Below are positions 16,278-23,474 of a stretch of DNA of 63,361 nucleotides, in pieces; position 1 is the first letter of the stretch; the number at the start of each line of letters is the position of its first letter. Under the pieces are notes generated by a model. The model saw nothing but the letters and a program-made list of their open reading frames with translations, made no database searches and was not told the DNA's origin. The stretch is taken from contig CAJUQD010000012.1 of the NCBI GenBank assembly GCA_910588105.1, forward strand, positions 1 through 63,361. The letters are read 5' to 3'. Position numbers and translations under genes: made by a program. Source of the DNA: an uncultured Oscillospiraceae bacterium. GTDB taxonomy: Bacteria; Bacillota; Clostridia; Oscillospirales; Oscillospiraceae.

Positions 16278-16296
16278 GCAAGACAAATCGTCTTGC
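16278..16296. promoter_or_regulatory. Palindromic operator between the divergent small genes
   Basis: Perfect 7-bp inverted repeat GCAAGAC-N5-GTCTTGC. It lies between the -10 (16300-16305) and the ribosome site of the minus-strand gene, where a bound repressor would block transcription. Confidence 0.6.
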
Positions 16297-16299
16297 TTA

Positions 16300-16329
16300 T
16301 TTATACCACACATTGCATTACCCTGTAAA
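16300..16329 (-). promoter_or_regulatory. Promoter for the 68-aa protein gene
   Basis: On the minus strand TTTACA (16324-16329) and TATAAA (16300-16305) with an 18-bp spacer, directly upstream of the palindrome. Confidence 0.55.
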
Positions 16330-16357
16330 GGACAAAATGTAATACGTGGTGAATGAC

Positions 16358-16555
16358 ATGAAAAAATTTAAAATACCTGCAATTCCCGCAACTACTTCAA
16401 AATCCATACGCTTTCCCAACGATATTATCGACGAAGTGGAAACCGCAATTCGCGGCACCAATGTCAGCTTCTCCGCTTTCGTCATTGAAGCTACCCGAGT
16501 CGCCTTGGAAAATCTGCGGGAGGATGCAGAAGCAGGGGAAGACGCCCAGCCATAA
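16358..16555 (+). CDS. Ribbon-helix-helix (CopG/Arc-like) DNA-binding protein
   Basis: 65-aa protein with the RHH pattern: a beta-strand segment KSIRFPNDIIDEVETAI (about residues 15-31), then helices in VSFSAFVIEATRVALENL. RHH proteins bind palindromes as dimers and are often antitoxins or autoregulators. The N-terminal tail is basic (MKKFKIP), the C-terminal tail acidic. The start is the ATG at 16358 with GGTG at 16345-16348; an upstream in-frame GTG at 16346 is possible. It probably regulates the divergent 68-aa gene and itself. Confidence 0.78.
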   Translation: MKKFKIPAIPATTSKSIRFPNDIIDEVETAIRGTNVSFSAFVIEATRVALENLREDAEAGEDAQP

Positions 16556-16576
16556 AAATGCCGGGGCGCTATGCAC

Positions 16577-16603
16577 TTGACAAAACGCCCCGGGGTGTAT
16601 AAT
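16577..16603 (+). promoter_or_regulatory. Promoter for a plus-strand small RNA
   Basis: TTGACA (16577-16582) and TATAAT (16598-16603), 15 bp apart as read (short). CCGGGGCG (16561-16568) and CGCCCCGG (16586-16593) form an inverted repeat over the -35. No ORF with a ribosome site follows before the terminator. Confidence 0.65.
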
Positions 16604-16609
16604 ATAAGT

Positions 16610-16704
16610 ATACCCGCGCTGACGGAAGGCGGTTGGCCCGGGACAAGTATTCTTAAACTAGGTTAAGAAACCGTCACTTGGCCGAGTGGCGGTTTCTGCA
16701 TTTT
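16610..16704 (+). ncRNA. Predicted small RNA, candidate antitoxin RNA
   Basis: From the plus promoter, a transcript of about 90 nt would end at the hairpin 16667-16696 plus TGCATTTT. It contains no credible ORF. Its 3' end is antisense to the last codons and stop of the 27-residue minus-strand ORF. Its 5' part carries GGCGGTTGGC, also present near the 5' end of the opposing transcript. Ends are inferred from promoter and terminator positions only. Confidence 0.5.
16667..16696. terminator. Shared bidirectional terminator of the convergent pair
   Basis: GAAACCGTCACT pairs (one G-T pair) with AGTGGCGGTTTC around an 8-base middle. T-rich sequence follows on both strands (TGCATTTT on plus, TTAACCTAGTTT on minus). 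The minus-strand arm also encodes the peptide end NRHSAK and its stop. Confidence 0.7.
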
Positions 16705-16757
16705 ACCTGAACCGTTATCGCCCAATCCCGGACGTAAAACGTCATGGTAATCAACAT
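16674..16757 (-). CDS. 27-residue peptide, candidate type I toxin
   Basis: The ORF begins MLITMTFYVRDWAIT and ends CRNRHSAK, a mostly beta-prone hydrophobic start with a basic tail. It has a strong TTGACA-N17-TATCAT promoter about 70-95 bases upstream and a G-rich AGGGGGTGGG ribosome site. That site sits in a CCCC-GAAA-GGGG hairpin (16770-16781), so translation would be restrained. The last six codons are inside the terminator stem. I have an impression, not verifiable here, of similar short ORFs ending NRHSAK in other Firmicutes. Confidence 0.5.
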   Translation of the reverse strand: MLITMTFYVRDWAITVQVKCRNRHSAK

Positions 16758-16825
16758 ATCTACACCCACCCCCTTTCGGGGTCATGTAGCCAACCGCCTA
16801 CCGTTTTCACGACAGCGCCGCTTTT

Positions 16826-16854
16826 ATGATAGCACCCGAGGGATATTTTGTCAA
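16826..16854 (-). promoter_or_regulatory. Strong promoter for the 27-residue ORF
   Basis: Minus-strand TTGACA (16849-16854), exact 17-bp spacer, TATCAT (16826-16831). Transcription would start near 16819 and run toward the plus-strand small RNA. Confidence 0.75.
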
Positions 16855-16858
16855 CAAA

Positions 16859-16911
16859 GGACGGGAGCACATGGAAATCACCGATTTTCCATTGCGCTCC
16901 CGCCCTTTTTG
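16859..16911 (+). terminator. Terminator-like hairpin directly before ilvD
   Basis: GGACGGGAGC (16859-16868) pairs with GCTCCCGCCC (16896-16905, one mismatch); the inner ATGGAAA and TTTTCCAT also pair; TTTTT follows. It would stop upstream transcripts. The ilvD -35 lies in its 3' arm. Confidence 0.75.
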
Positions 16912-16920
16912 TGGTAGAAT
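16892..16920 (+). promoter_or_regulatory. Promoter for ilvD
   Basis: TTGCGC (16892-16897), 17-bp spacer, TAGAAT (16915-16920). It overlaps the 3' arm of the preceding terminator hairpin. Confidence 0.6.
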
Positions 16921-16955
16921 GCTTTAACACATAAAATCGCGAAGGAGACTTGCAT

Positions 16956-18617
16956 ATGCGTTCCGACAATGTGAAAAAAGGCGTCCCCACCGCCCCCAAC
17001 CGCTCTTTGTTCTATGCCCTGGGCTATACCCGCGAGGAGCTGGAGCGGCCCCTCATCGGCGTGGTGTGCTCCTATAACGAAATCGTCCCCGGCCACATGA
17101 ACCTGGACAAAATCGCCGAGGCGGTGAAGGCGGGCGTGCGCGCCGCCGGGGGCACCCCCATCGAGTTCCCCGCCATCGCCGTGTGCGACGGCATCGCCAT
17201 GGGCCACGTGGGCATGAAATATTCCCTGGTCACCCGGGACCTCATCGCCGACTCCACCGAGGCCATGGCCATGGCCCACCAGTTTGACGGGCTGGTGATG
17301 ATCCCCAACTGCGACAAAAACGTGCCGGGACTGCTGATGGCGGCCGCCCGGGTGAATATCCCCACCATTTTCTGCTCCGGCGGCCCCATGCTGGCCGGAA
17401 AGCTCAACGACGGACGGCGCACCTGCCTGAGCCACATGTTTGAGGCCGTGGGCGGCTACTACGCCGGGAGCCTGGACGAGGCGGGGGTGGAGGAGTACGA
17501 GGAGAACGCCTGCCCCACCTGCGGCTCCTGCTCCGGCATGTATACCGCCAACTCCATGAACTGCCTCACCGAGGCCATCGGCATGGGGCTGAAGGGCAAC
17601 GGGACCATCCCCGCCGTGTGGTCGGCCCGGCTGCGGCTGGCCAAGCACGCCGGGATGCAGGTCATGGAGCTGGTGAAACGGGACATACGCCCCCGGGACA
17701 TCATGACCGAAGCCGCCTTCCACAACGCCGAGACGGTGGACATGGCCCTGGGCTGCTCCACCAATACCATGCTGCACCTGCCTGCCATCGCCCACGAGTG
17801 CGGCATTGAGCTGGATCTGGACATGAGCAACGAGATCTCCTCCAAAACCCCCAACCTGTGCCACCTGGCCCCCGCAGGGGACACCTATATGGAAGACCTG
17901 GAGGGGGCGGGGGGCGTCCACGCCGTCATGATGGAACTGACCCGCAAGGGCCTGCTGGACACCACGGTCATGACCTGCACCGGCAAAACCTTAGGCGAGA
18001 ACCTGGAGGGCGTGGTCAACCGCAACCCCGCCCTCATCCGGCCCATCGGCGACCCCTACTCCCCCGACGGCGGCATCGCGGTGCTCAAGGGGAACCTGGC
18101 CCCCGAGGGCTGCGTGGTGAAGCGCTCCGCCGTGGCCCCCGAAATGATGCGCCACCAAGGCCCCGCCCGGGTGTTCAACTCGGAGGAGGAGGCCATCGAC
18201 GCCATTTACGCCGGGAAAATCCGGAAGGGCGACGTGGTGGTCATCCGCTACGAGGGCCCCAAGGGCGGCCCCGGCATGCGGGAGATGCTCAACCCCACCT
18301 CCGCCATCTGCGGCATGGGTCTGGGCGGGAGCGTGGCCCTCATCACCGACGGACGGTTTTCCGGGGCCACCCGGGGAGCGGCCATCGGCCACGTCTGCCC
18401 CGAGGCCGCCCAGGGCGGGCCCATCGCCCTGGTGGAGGAGGGCGACCAGATCGCCATTGATATACCCGCCTGCAAAATTGAGCTGCTGGTGGACGGCGAC
18501 ACCCTTGCCAAGCGCAAAGCGGCTTGGGTGTGCCCCGAGCCCAAAATCAAGACGGGCTATCTGGCCCGGTACGCCAAGCTGGTCACCTCCGCCGCCCGGG
18601 GCGCGGTGCTGGAGTGA
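16956..18617 (+). CDS. ilvD: Dihydroxy-acid dehydratase
   Basis: Fe-S dehydratase for the third step of valine/isoleucine synthesis. Seen: cluster-ligand Cys in MIPNCDKNVPG near residue 117 and CPTCGSCSGMYTANSMNC near residue 187, and the C-terminal family signature including GRFSGATRGAAIGHVCPEA. 553 aa, normal. The ATG at 16956 has GAAGGAG at 16941-16947; a TTG two codons earlier is less well placed. It has its own promoter and is separated from ilvC by about 950 bp holding the small-gene region, so it is not co-transcribed with ilvBNC. Confidence 0.97.
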   Translation: MRSDNVKKGVPTAPNRSLFYALGYTREELERPLIGVVCSYNEIVPGHMNLDKIAEAVKAGVRAAGGTPIEFPAIAVCDGIAMGHVGMKYSLVTRDLIADSTEAMAMAHQFDGLVMIPNCDKNVPGLLMAAARVNIPTIFCSGGPMLAGKLNDGRRTCLSHMFEAVGGYYAGSLDEAGVEEYEENACPTCGSCSGMYTANSMNCLTEAIGMGLKGNGTIPAVWSARLRLAKHAGMQVMELVKRDIRPRDIMTEAAFHNAETVDMALGCSTNTMLHLPAIAHECGIELDLDMSNEISSKTPNLCHLAPAGDTYMEDLEGAGGVHAVMMELTRKGLLDTTVMTCTGKTLGENLEGVVNRNPALIRPIGDPYSPDGGIAVLKGNLAPEGCVVKRSAVAPEMMRHQGPARVFNSEEEAIDAIYAGKIRKGDVVVIRYEGPKGGPGMREMLNPTSAICGMGLGGSVALITDGRFSGATRGAAIGHVCPEAAQGGPIALVEEGDQIAIDIPACKIELLVDGDTLAKRKAAWVCPEPKIKTGYLARYAKLVTSAARGAVLE

Positions 18618-18633
18618 CCCAAATACACAAACA

Positions 18634-18661
18634 CAGCCGCCCGGCGTGAGCCGGGCGGCTG
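18634..18661 (+). terminator. Hairpin after ilvD
   Basis: CAGCCGCCCGGC (18634-18645) pairs with GCCGGGCGGCTG (18650-18661). Only CTCTGTC follows, so it is a weak or factor-assisted terminator. A second stem, GCAAGTCCCTCCGGC with GCCGGGGGGACTTGC (18731-18763), lies just past the guaB stop on the other strand. Confidence 0.6.
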
Positions 18662-18769
18662 CTCTGTCAGCGTTTAACATTCTGAACTGTTTGGGATTGA
18701 CCGCTCTGCCGGGCGCTTCCCCTGTTATAGGCAAGTCCCTCCGGCTGCGCCGGGGGGACTTGCGTTCGT

Positions 18770-20245
18770 TCATTGGGGATTGATGGTGTAGTTGGGCGCT
18801 TCCTTGGTGATATAGATGTCGTGGGGGTGGGACTCCTTCAGTCCGGCGGCGGTGATCTGGGTGAACCGGGCGCGGGTGCGCAGCTCCCCGATGGTGGCGC
18901 AGCCGCAGTAGCCCATGCCGGAGCGCAGGCCGCCCATCATCTGGTAGATGGTCTCGGACACCGGCCCCTTGTAGGGCACCCGCCCCTCCACGCCCTCGGG
19001 CACCAGCTTCTTGTTGTCCTGCTGGAAGTAGCGGTCCTTGGAGCCCTTGGCCATGGCCCCCAGGGAACCCATGCCCCGGTAGACCTTGAACTGGCGGCCC
19101 TGGTACACCTCGGTATCCCCGGGGGACTCCTCACAGCCCGCCAGCAGGGAGCCCAGCATCACCACATTGCCGCCCGCGGCGATGGCCTTGGCGATATCGC
19201 CGGAATACTTGATTCCGCCGTCGGCAATGATGGGTACGCCATACTCCGCCGCCACCTGTGCGGCGTCGAACACGGCGGTGATCTGGGGCACGCCGATGCC
19301 GGCCACCACGCGGGTGGTGCAGATGGAACCGGGGCCGATGCCGATCTTCACGCAGTCCGCCCCCGCCTCAATGAGGGCGCGGGTGCCCTCGGCGGTGGCC
19401 ACATTGCCCGCCACCAGCTGCACATCGGGATACAGGGACTTGATGCGCATCACGCATTCCAAAATGTTCCGGGAGTGGCCGTGGGCGGAGTCCAGGCACA
19501 GCACGTCCGCCCCCACCTCCACCAGGGCGGCCACCCGGTCCAGCACATCGGGGGTGACGCCGATGGCGGCGCCCACCAGCAGCCGCCCCTTCTCATCACG
19601 GGCGGAGTTGGGGTACACCTGGGCCTTCTCAATGTCCTTGATGGTGATGAGGCCCTTCAGGCGGAACTGCTCGTCCACGATGGGCAGCTTCTCAATTTTG
19701 TGCTTACGGAGGATCTCCCGAGCCTGATCCAAGGTAGTCCCCTCGGGGGCAGTGACCAAATGGTCCTTGGTCATCACGTTGTCGATGAGCTTGCTCATGT
19801 CGGTCTCAAACTTCATATCCCGGTTGGTGATGATGCCGATGAGCCTGCCGTTTTCGCAGATGGGCACGCCGGAGATCTTATACTTGGCGCACAGCTCGTC
19901 CGCCTCCGCCAGTGTGTGGCCGGGGCCCAGCCAGAAGGGGTTGGTGATGACGCCGTTCTCGCTGCGCTTCACCATATCCACCTGCTCGGCCTGCTGGCCG
20001 ATGGACATATTTTTATGGATCACACCGATGCCGCCCTCACGGGCCAGGGCGATGGCCATGCGGGACTCGGTTACCGTGTCCATGGCCGCGCTCATCACCG
20101 GGATATTCAGGGTGATCTTTTTGGTCAGCCGGGTGTGCAGATCCACGTCTGCCGGGAGCACATTGCTCTCCGCCGGGATGAGCAGCACGTCGTCAAAGGT
20201 GAGGCCCCGCTTGCCGAATTTGTCGTTCCAGTCCATCTGCGCCAT
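18770..20245 (-). CDS. guaB: IMP dehydrogenase
   Basis: Oxidises IMP to XMP with NAD+, the committed step of guanine nucleotide synthesis. Seen: N-terminal KRGLTFDDVLLIPAES, a CBS pair (about residues 95-210), the catalytic Cys loop GPGSICTTR near residue 306, and the flap region around YRGMGSLGAMAKGSKDRYF. 491 aa, normal. The AGGAGG ribosome site and a near-consensus promoter lie upstream inside the end of gluQ, so guaB is expressed on its own as well as by read-through. Confidence 0.97.
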   Translation of the reverse strand: MAQMDWNDKFGKRGLTFDDVLLIPAESNVLPADVDLHTRLTKKITLNIPVMSAAMDTVTESRMAIALAREGGIGVIHKNMSIGQQAEQVDMVKRSENGVITNPFWLGPGHTLAEADELCAKYKISGVPICENGRLIGIITNRDMKFETDMSKLIDNVMTKDHLVTAPEGTTLDQAREILRKHKIEKLPIVDEQFRLKGLITIKDIEKAQVYPNSARDEKGRLLVGAAIGVTPDVLDRVAALVEVGADVLCLDSAHGHSRNILECVMRIKSLYPDVQLVAGNVATAEGTRALIEAGADCVKIGIGPGSICTTRVVAGIGVPQITAVFDAAQVAAEYGVPIIADGGIKYSGDIAKAIAAGGNVVMLGSLLAGCEESPGDTEVYQGRQFKVYRGMGSLGAMAKGSKDRYFQQDNKKLVPEGVEGRVPYKGPVSETIYQMMGGLRSGMGYCGCATIGELRTRARFTQITAAGLKESHPHDIYITKEAPNYTINPQ

Positions 20246-20271
20246 ATTCCATCCTCCTAAAATTTTTTTCC

Positions 20272-20300
20272 ATTCTACGCTTTGTCACGGTCAATGTCAA
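20272..20300 (-). promoter_or_regulatory. Strong promoter for guaB
   Basis: Minus-strand TTGACA (20295-20300), exact 17-bp spacer, TAGAAT (20272-20277). The -35 overlaps the gluQ stop codon. Confidence 0.8.
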
Positions 20301-21223
20301 GATATACAAACCACAACGTCATTTTTCGGCACTTTTGCCCAGGAGAACTGGCGGACAAGCTCTTGGGCTGTCACTTTTTCCGGCCTGTCCAACAGACCCG
20401 CGTAACAGGCCAGCACCCCGGTGAGTTCCTCCGGGGTATACCGCCCCCTCAGCGCCCCCATATCCAGATCCCGGTCCCGCTTGGCCAGCCGCCGCCCGTC
20501 CGGGGCAAGCAGCAGCGGCGTGTGGAAAAACCTCGGCGGCCTGTATCCCAGCACCTCATGGAGCCACACCTGCCGGGGGGCGGAGCAAAGCAGGTCACGC
20601 CCGCGGACCACGTGGTTCACCCCCATGAGCGCGTCGTCCACCACCACCGCCAGCTGGTAGGCAAACACCCCGTCGGACCGCCGGACGATAAAGTCCCCGC
20701 AGTCCCGGGCCAGGTTTTCCGCGTAAGGCCCGCAGTTCCCGTCCTCCAGCGCCACGGTCAGCTCAGGGCACCGCACCCGCCAGGCCGGGCGGCGGCCCTG
20801 CCGCTCCAATTCCACCCGCTCCAACTCCGTCAGGCGAAAGCATTTCCCGGAGTACACCACCGCGCCATCGTCCCGGTGGGGGGCGGACGCCGCCATCCGC
20901 TCCGTCCGGGAACAGTAGCAAGGGTAGACCAGCCCCTTCCCCTCCAGAACCCGGAATGCCTCCTCATAACAGGCGGTGCGGCGGCTCTGCATATATTCCG
21001 GCTCCAAACCGCCCTCGTCCCAGTCCAGTCCCAACCAGCGCAGGTCGTCCATGAGCTGCAAGGCAAAGTCCGGGCTGGTGCGCTGCGTATCCAAATCCTC
21101 AATGCGCAGCACCAACTCCCCCCCTGCGCTGCGCGCGTCCAGCCAGGCCAGCAGCGCTGAGAGCAGGTTGCCCAAGTGCATCCGCCCGCTGGGGGTAGGG
21201 GCGAACCGTCCCCTCGCCTTCAC
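20297..21223 (-). CDS. gluQ: Glutamyl-Q tRNA(Asp) synthetase
   Basis: A truncated GluRS-like enzyme that attaches glutamate to queuosine at the anticodon of tRNA(Asp). Seen: the HIGH-type motif HLGN (residues 16-19), FAPTPSG before it, Zn-site CYC near residues 101-103 with a downstream GKC, and KRDRD near residue 248 in place of KMSKS. The 308 aa and lack of an anticodon-binding domain separate it from GltX. It starts with GTG at 21223, 14 bases after the radical SAM gene. GluQ is best known from Proteobacteria, so its presence here is mildly notable. Confidence 0.88.
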   Translation of the reverse strand: MKARGRFAPTPSGRMHLGNLLSALLAWLDARSAGGELVLRIEDLDTQRTSPDFALQLMDDLRWLGLDWDEGGLEPEYMQSRRTACYEEAFRVLEGKGLVYPCYCSRTERMAASAPHRDDGAVVYSGKCFRLTELERVELERQGRRPAWRVRCPELTVALEDGNCGPYAENLARDCGDFIVRRSDGVFAYQLAVVVDDALMGVNHVVRGRDLLCSAPRQVWLHEVLGYRPPRFFHTPLLLAPDGRRLAKRDRDLDMGALRGRYTPEELTGVLACYAGLLDRPEKVTAQELVRQFSWAKVPKNDVVVCIS

Positions 21224-21237
21224 TGCCCCATCCCCTT

Positions 21238-22128
21238 TCAGTCAAAAAACGTGAGCTGCCGGTCCCCATAGCCACGGGTGGCCGCCCGGATGATGGATTT
21301 CATGTCGTACAAAATGCCCCGCTCCCGGCAGGCGGCAGTGAACACCTTCCACAGCGCCCTCGCCCTGGGGCTGGCGCACTGGTATCGGCCCCCAAACTGC
21401 CGCATATAGCGTGCCTTCAGTCCCTGTCCGGGGAAAGCCCGTTCCAGTCCGTCCAAAAAAAACTCCCGCTGGCCCTGCCGCATGGTGACACCCAAGGCGG
21501 GATAGACAAACTTTGCCCCCGCCTGGGCCGCGCCCTCCACCACCCCGCGCACATTTTCCTCGCTGTCCTCCAAAAAGGGCAAAACCGGCATGAGCAGCAC
21601 CCCGGCGAACAGCCCCGCCCCGGCCAGTTCCTCCAAGGCCGCCAGACGGCGGCTGGGGGGCGGCGCGTGGGGTTCGATTTTGGCCGCCAGGGCATCGTCC
21701 CTGGTGGTGACGGTAATCTTGCAAACCACTGGGGAGTGACTTTGGATGGAGGTCAAAATATCAATATCCCGGGTAATAAGGCCGCTTTTGGTGGCGATGG
21801 CCACGCCGCAGTTGTAAGCGTCGATCAGCTCCAGGGCGTGGCGGGTGAGCTGCAATTCCTCTTCAAAGGGGTTGTAGGGGTCGCTCATGGACCCGGTGGC
21901 GATGAAGGCGGGCCGTGCCTTCCGGGCCAGGTCATCCCGGAGGATGCGCAGGGCGTCCGCCTTGGCCCGCACCGTGTCAAACCTCTCAATGCGGTAGCAG
22001 TCGCTGCGGCTGTCGCAGTATAGGCAGCCGTGGCAGCACCCCCGGTAGATGTTCATGGTGTGGTCGGTGCCGAACCACTGGGTGTCCCGGTTGCGTTGGA
22101 GCAGATGCTTTGCCGGTATGGTCTCCAC
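21238..22128 (-). CDS. Radical SAM protein of the SPL/Rv2578c-like type
   Basis: Radical SAM enzyme with the cluster motif CCHGCLYCD (Cys31, Cys35, Cys38 from the GTG start), then FIATGSMSDPYNPFE and LITRDIDIL, as in the spore-photoproduct-lyase-like family often linked to DNA or unknown substrates. The C-terminus (KSIIRAATRGYGDRQLTFFD) lacks anything recognisable. I start at GTG 22128, preceded by GGGGGAGGGAC; the upstream in-frame extension is low-complexity and lacks a ribosome site. It sits just after ftsZ, but no division role is implied. Confidence 0.82.
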   Translation of the reverse strand: METIPAKHLLQRNRDTQWFGTDHTMNIYRGCCHGCLYCDSRSDCYRIERFDTVRAKADALRILRDDLARKARPAFIATGSMSDPYNPFEEELQLTRHALELIDAYNCGVAIATKSGLITRDIDILTSIQSHSPVVCKITVTTRDDALAAKIEPHAPPPSRRLAALEELAGAGLFAGVLLMPVLPFLEDSEENVRGVVEGAAQAGAKFVYPALGVTMRQGQREFFLDGLERAFPGQGLKARYMRQFGGRYQCASPRARALWKVFTAACRERGILYDMKSIIRAATRGYGDRQLTFFD

Positions 22129-22191
22129 AGTCCCTCCCCCTTCTGCTGGGTGGCGCAAACCCCTCCCGGCGGCTGTCGGGAGGGGCATTGT

Positions 22192-23349
22192 TCAGCGTTT
22201 GTTGAAAATACGGAAGATGTCGTCGAAGGGGTCGGCCTCCACCTGCTCGGCAACGGTCTCGGACAGGGGCTTGGGCGGCATGACAGGCCCCACCCCGGTC
22301 GGGACGCACTTAGGCTTGTCCTCCGCCGGGATCTTGGGCCGGGCCTTGGCCTGGGCGGGCTGCTCCCCCTCCTTTTCCGGGACAGGGTTGTCAACGGCGC
22401 CGAAGCCTGTGGCGATGACTGTAACCCGGAGCTCGTCCTCCAGGGTGTCGTCGAAGGCGGTGCCCATCATGAACAGCGCGTCCGGGTCGGCTACCTGCTT
22501 AACCATCTCGGCGGCCTGCTCCACCTCCTCCAGCCCCATGTCCATGGGCCCGGTGATGTTGACAATGATACCCTTGGCCCCCTGGATGGATGTCTCCAGC
22601 AGGGGGCTGTTGATGGCGATGCGGGTGGCCTCCTCCGCCTTGTTCTTGCCTGCGGCCCGGCCTACGCCCATGTGGGCCAGCCCCGCGTCCTTCATCACGG
22701 CGGTGACATCGGCGAAATCCAGGTTGATGAGCCCTGTGGTCTTGATGAGGTCGGAGATGGACTGCACCGCTTGGCGCAGCACATCGTCGGCGATTGCAAA
22801 GGCATTGGCGAAAGTGATCTTCTCGTCGGTGGCATACTGCAGGCGGTCATTGGGGATGATGACCAGGGAATCTACCTTCTGCCTGAGCTCCTCAATGCCC
22901 TGAGCGGCCTGCTCCATGCGGCGACGGCCCTCGAAATTAAAGGGCTTGGTGACCACGCCCACGGTCAGGATACCCTTCTCCTTGGCGATCTCGGCCACCA
23001 CGGGGGCCGCGCCGGTGCCGGTGCCGCCCCCCATGCCGGCGGTAACGAACACCATATCAGCCCCCTCCAGGAGGGCGGTGATCTGCTCCTTGCTCTCCTT
23101 GGCGGACTCCCGGCCCACCTCGGGGTTGGCCCCCGCGCCCTTGCCGCCGGTGAGCTTCTCGCCGATGGCAAGCTTCTGGGTAGCCTCGGAGGCGCTGAGG
23201 CACTGCCGGTCGGTGTTCACCGCGATGAACTCCACGCCCTGCATCCCGGAGCGAACCATGCGGTTCACCACATTATTGCCGCCGCCGCCTACGCCGATGA
23301 CCTTTAAAACGTCCTCGTGGTTGGCGGTGGAATCCATTACAAAAGCCAT
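22192..23349 (-). CDS. ftsZ: Cell division protein FtsZ
   Basis: Tubulin-like GTPase forming the Z ring. Seen: GVGGGGNNVVNRM near residue 18, the tubulin signature GGGTGTGAAP near residue 108, and the T7-loop stretch NLDFADV. After about residue 315 comes a Pro/Lys-rich linker and a C-terminal peptide ending DDIFRIFNKR that would bind FtsZ partners. I prefer the ATG at 23349, with AGGAGG 9 bases before; the one two codons earlier is too close to the site. There is no ftsA beside it. It ends the division cluster. Confidence 0.96.
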   Translation of the reverse strand: MAFVMDSTANHEDVLKVIGVGGGGNNVVNRMVRSGMQGVEFIAVNTDRQCLSASEATQKLAIGEKLTGGKGAGANPEVGRESAKESKEQITALLEGADMVFVTAGMGGGTGTGAAPVVAEIAKEKGILTVGVVTKPFNFEGRRRMEQAAQGIEELRQKVDSLVIIPNDRLQYATDEKITFANAFAIADDVLRQAVQSISDLIKTTGLINLDFADVTAVMKDAGLAHMGVGRAAGKNKAEEATRIAINSPLLETSIQGAKGIIVNITGPMDMGLEEVEQAAEMVKQVADPDALFMMGTAFDDTLEDELRVTVIATGFGAVDNPVPEKEGEQPAQAKARPKIPAEDKPKCVPTGVGPVMPPKPLSETVAEQVEADPFDDIFRIFNKR

Positions 23350-23474
23350 ACCCATGACCCTCCTATGTAAAACAACGAATTGTTATCCATTCCAAAGCGC
23401 AAAGCTACATCTTGTTGTATTGTACCCTTTTTTCCCCATGCCGTCAATAGAAAGCTGCATACTGGAGAAATTTT

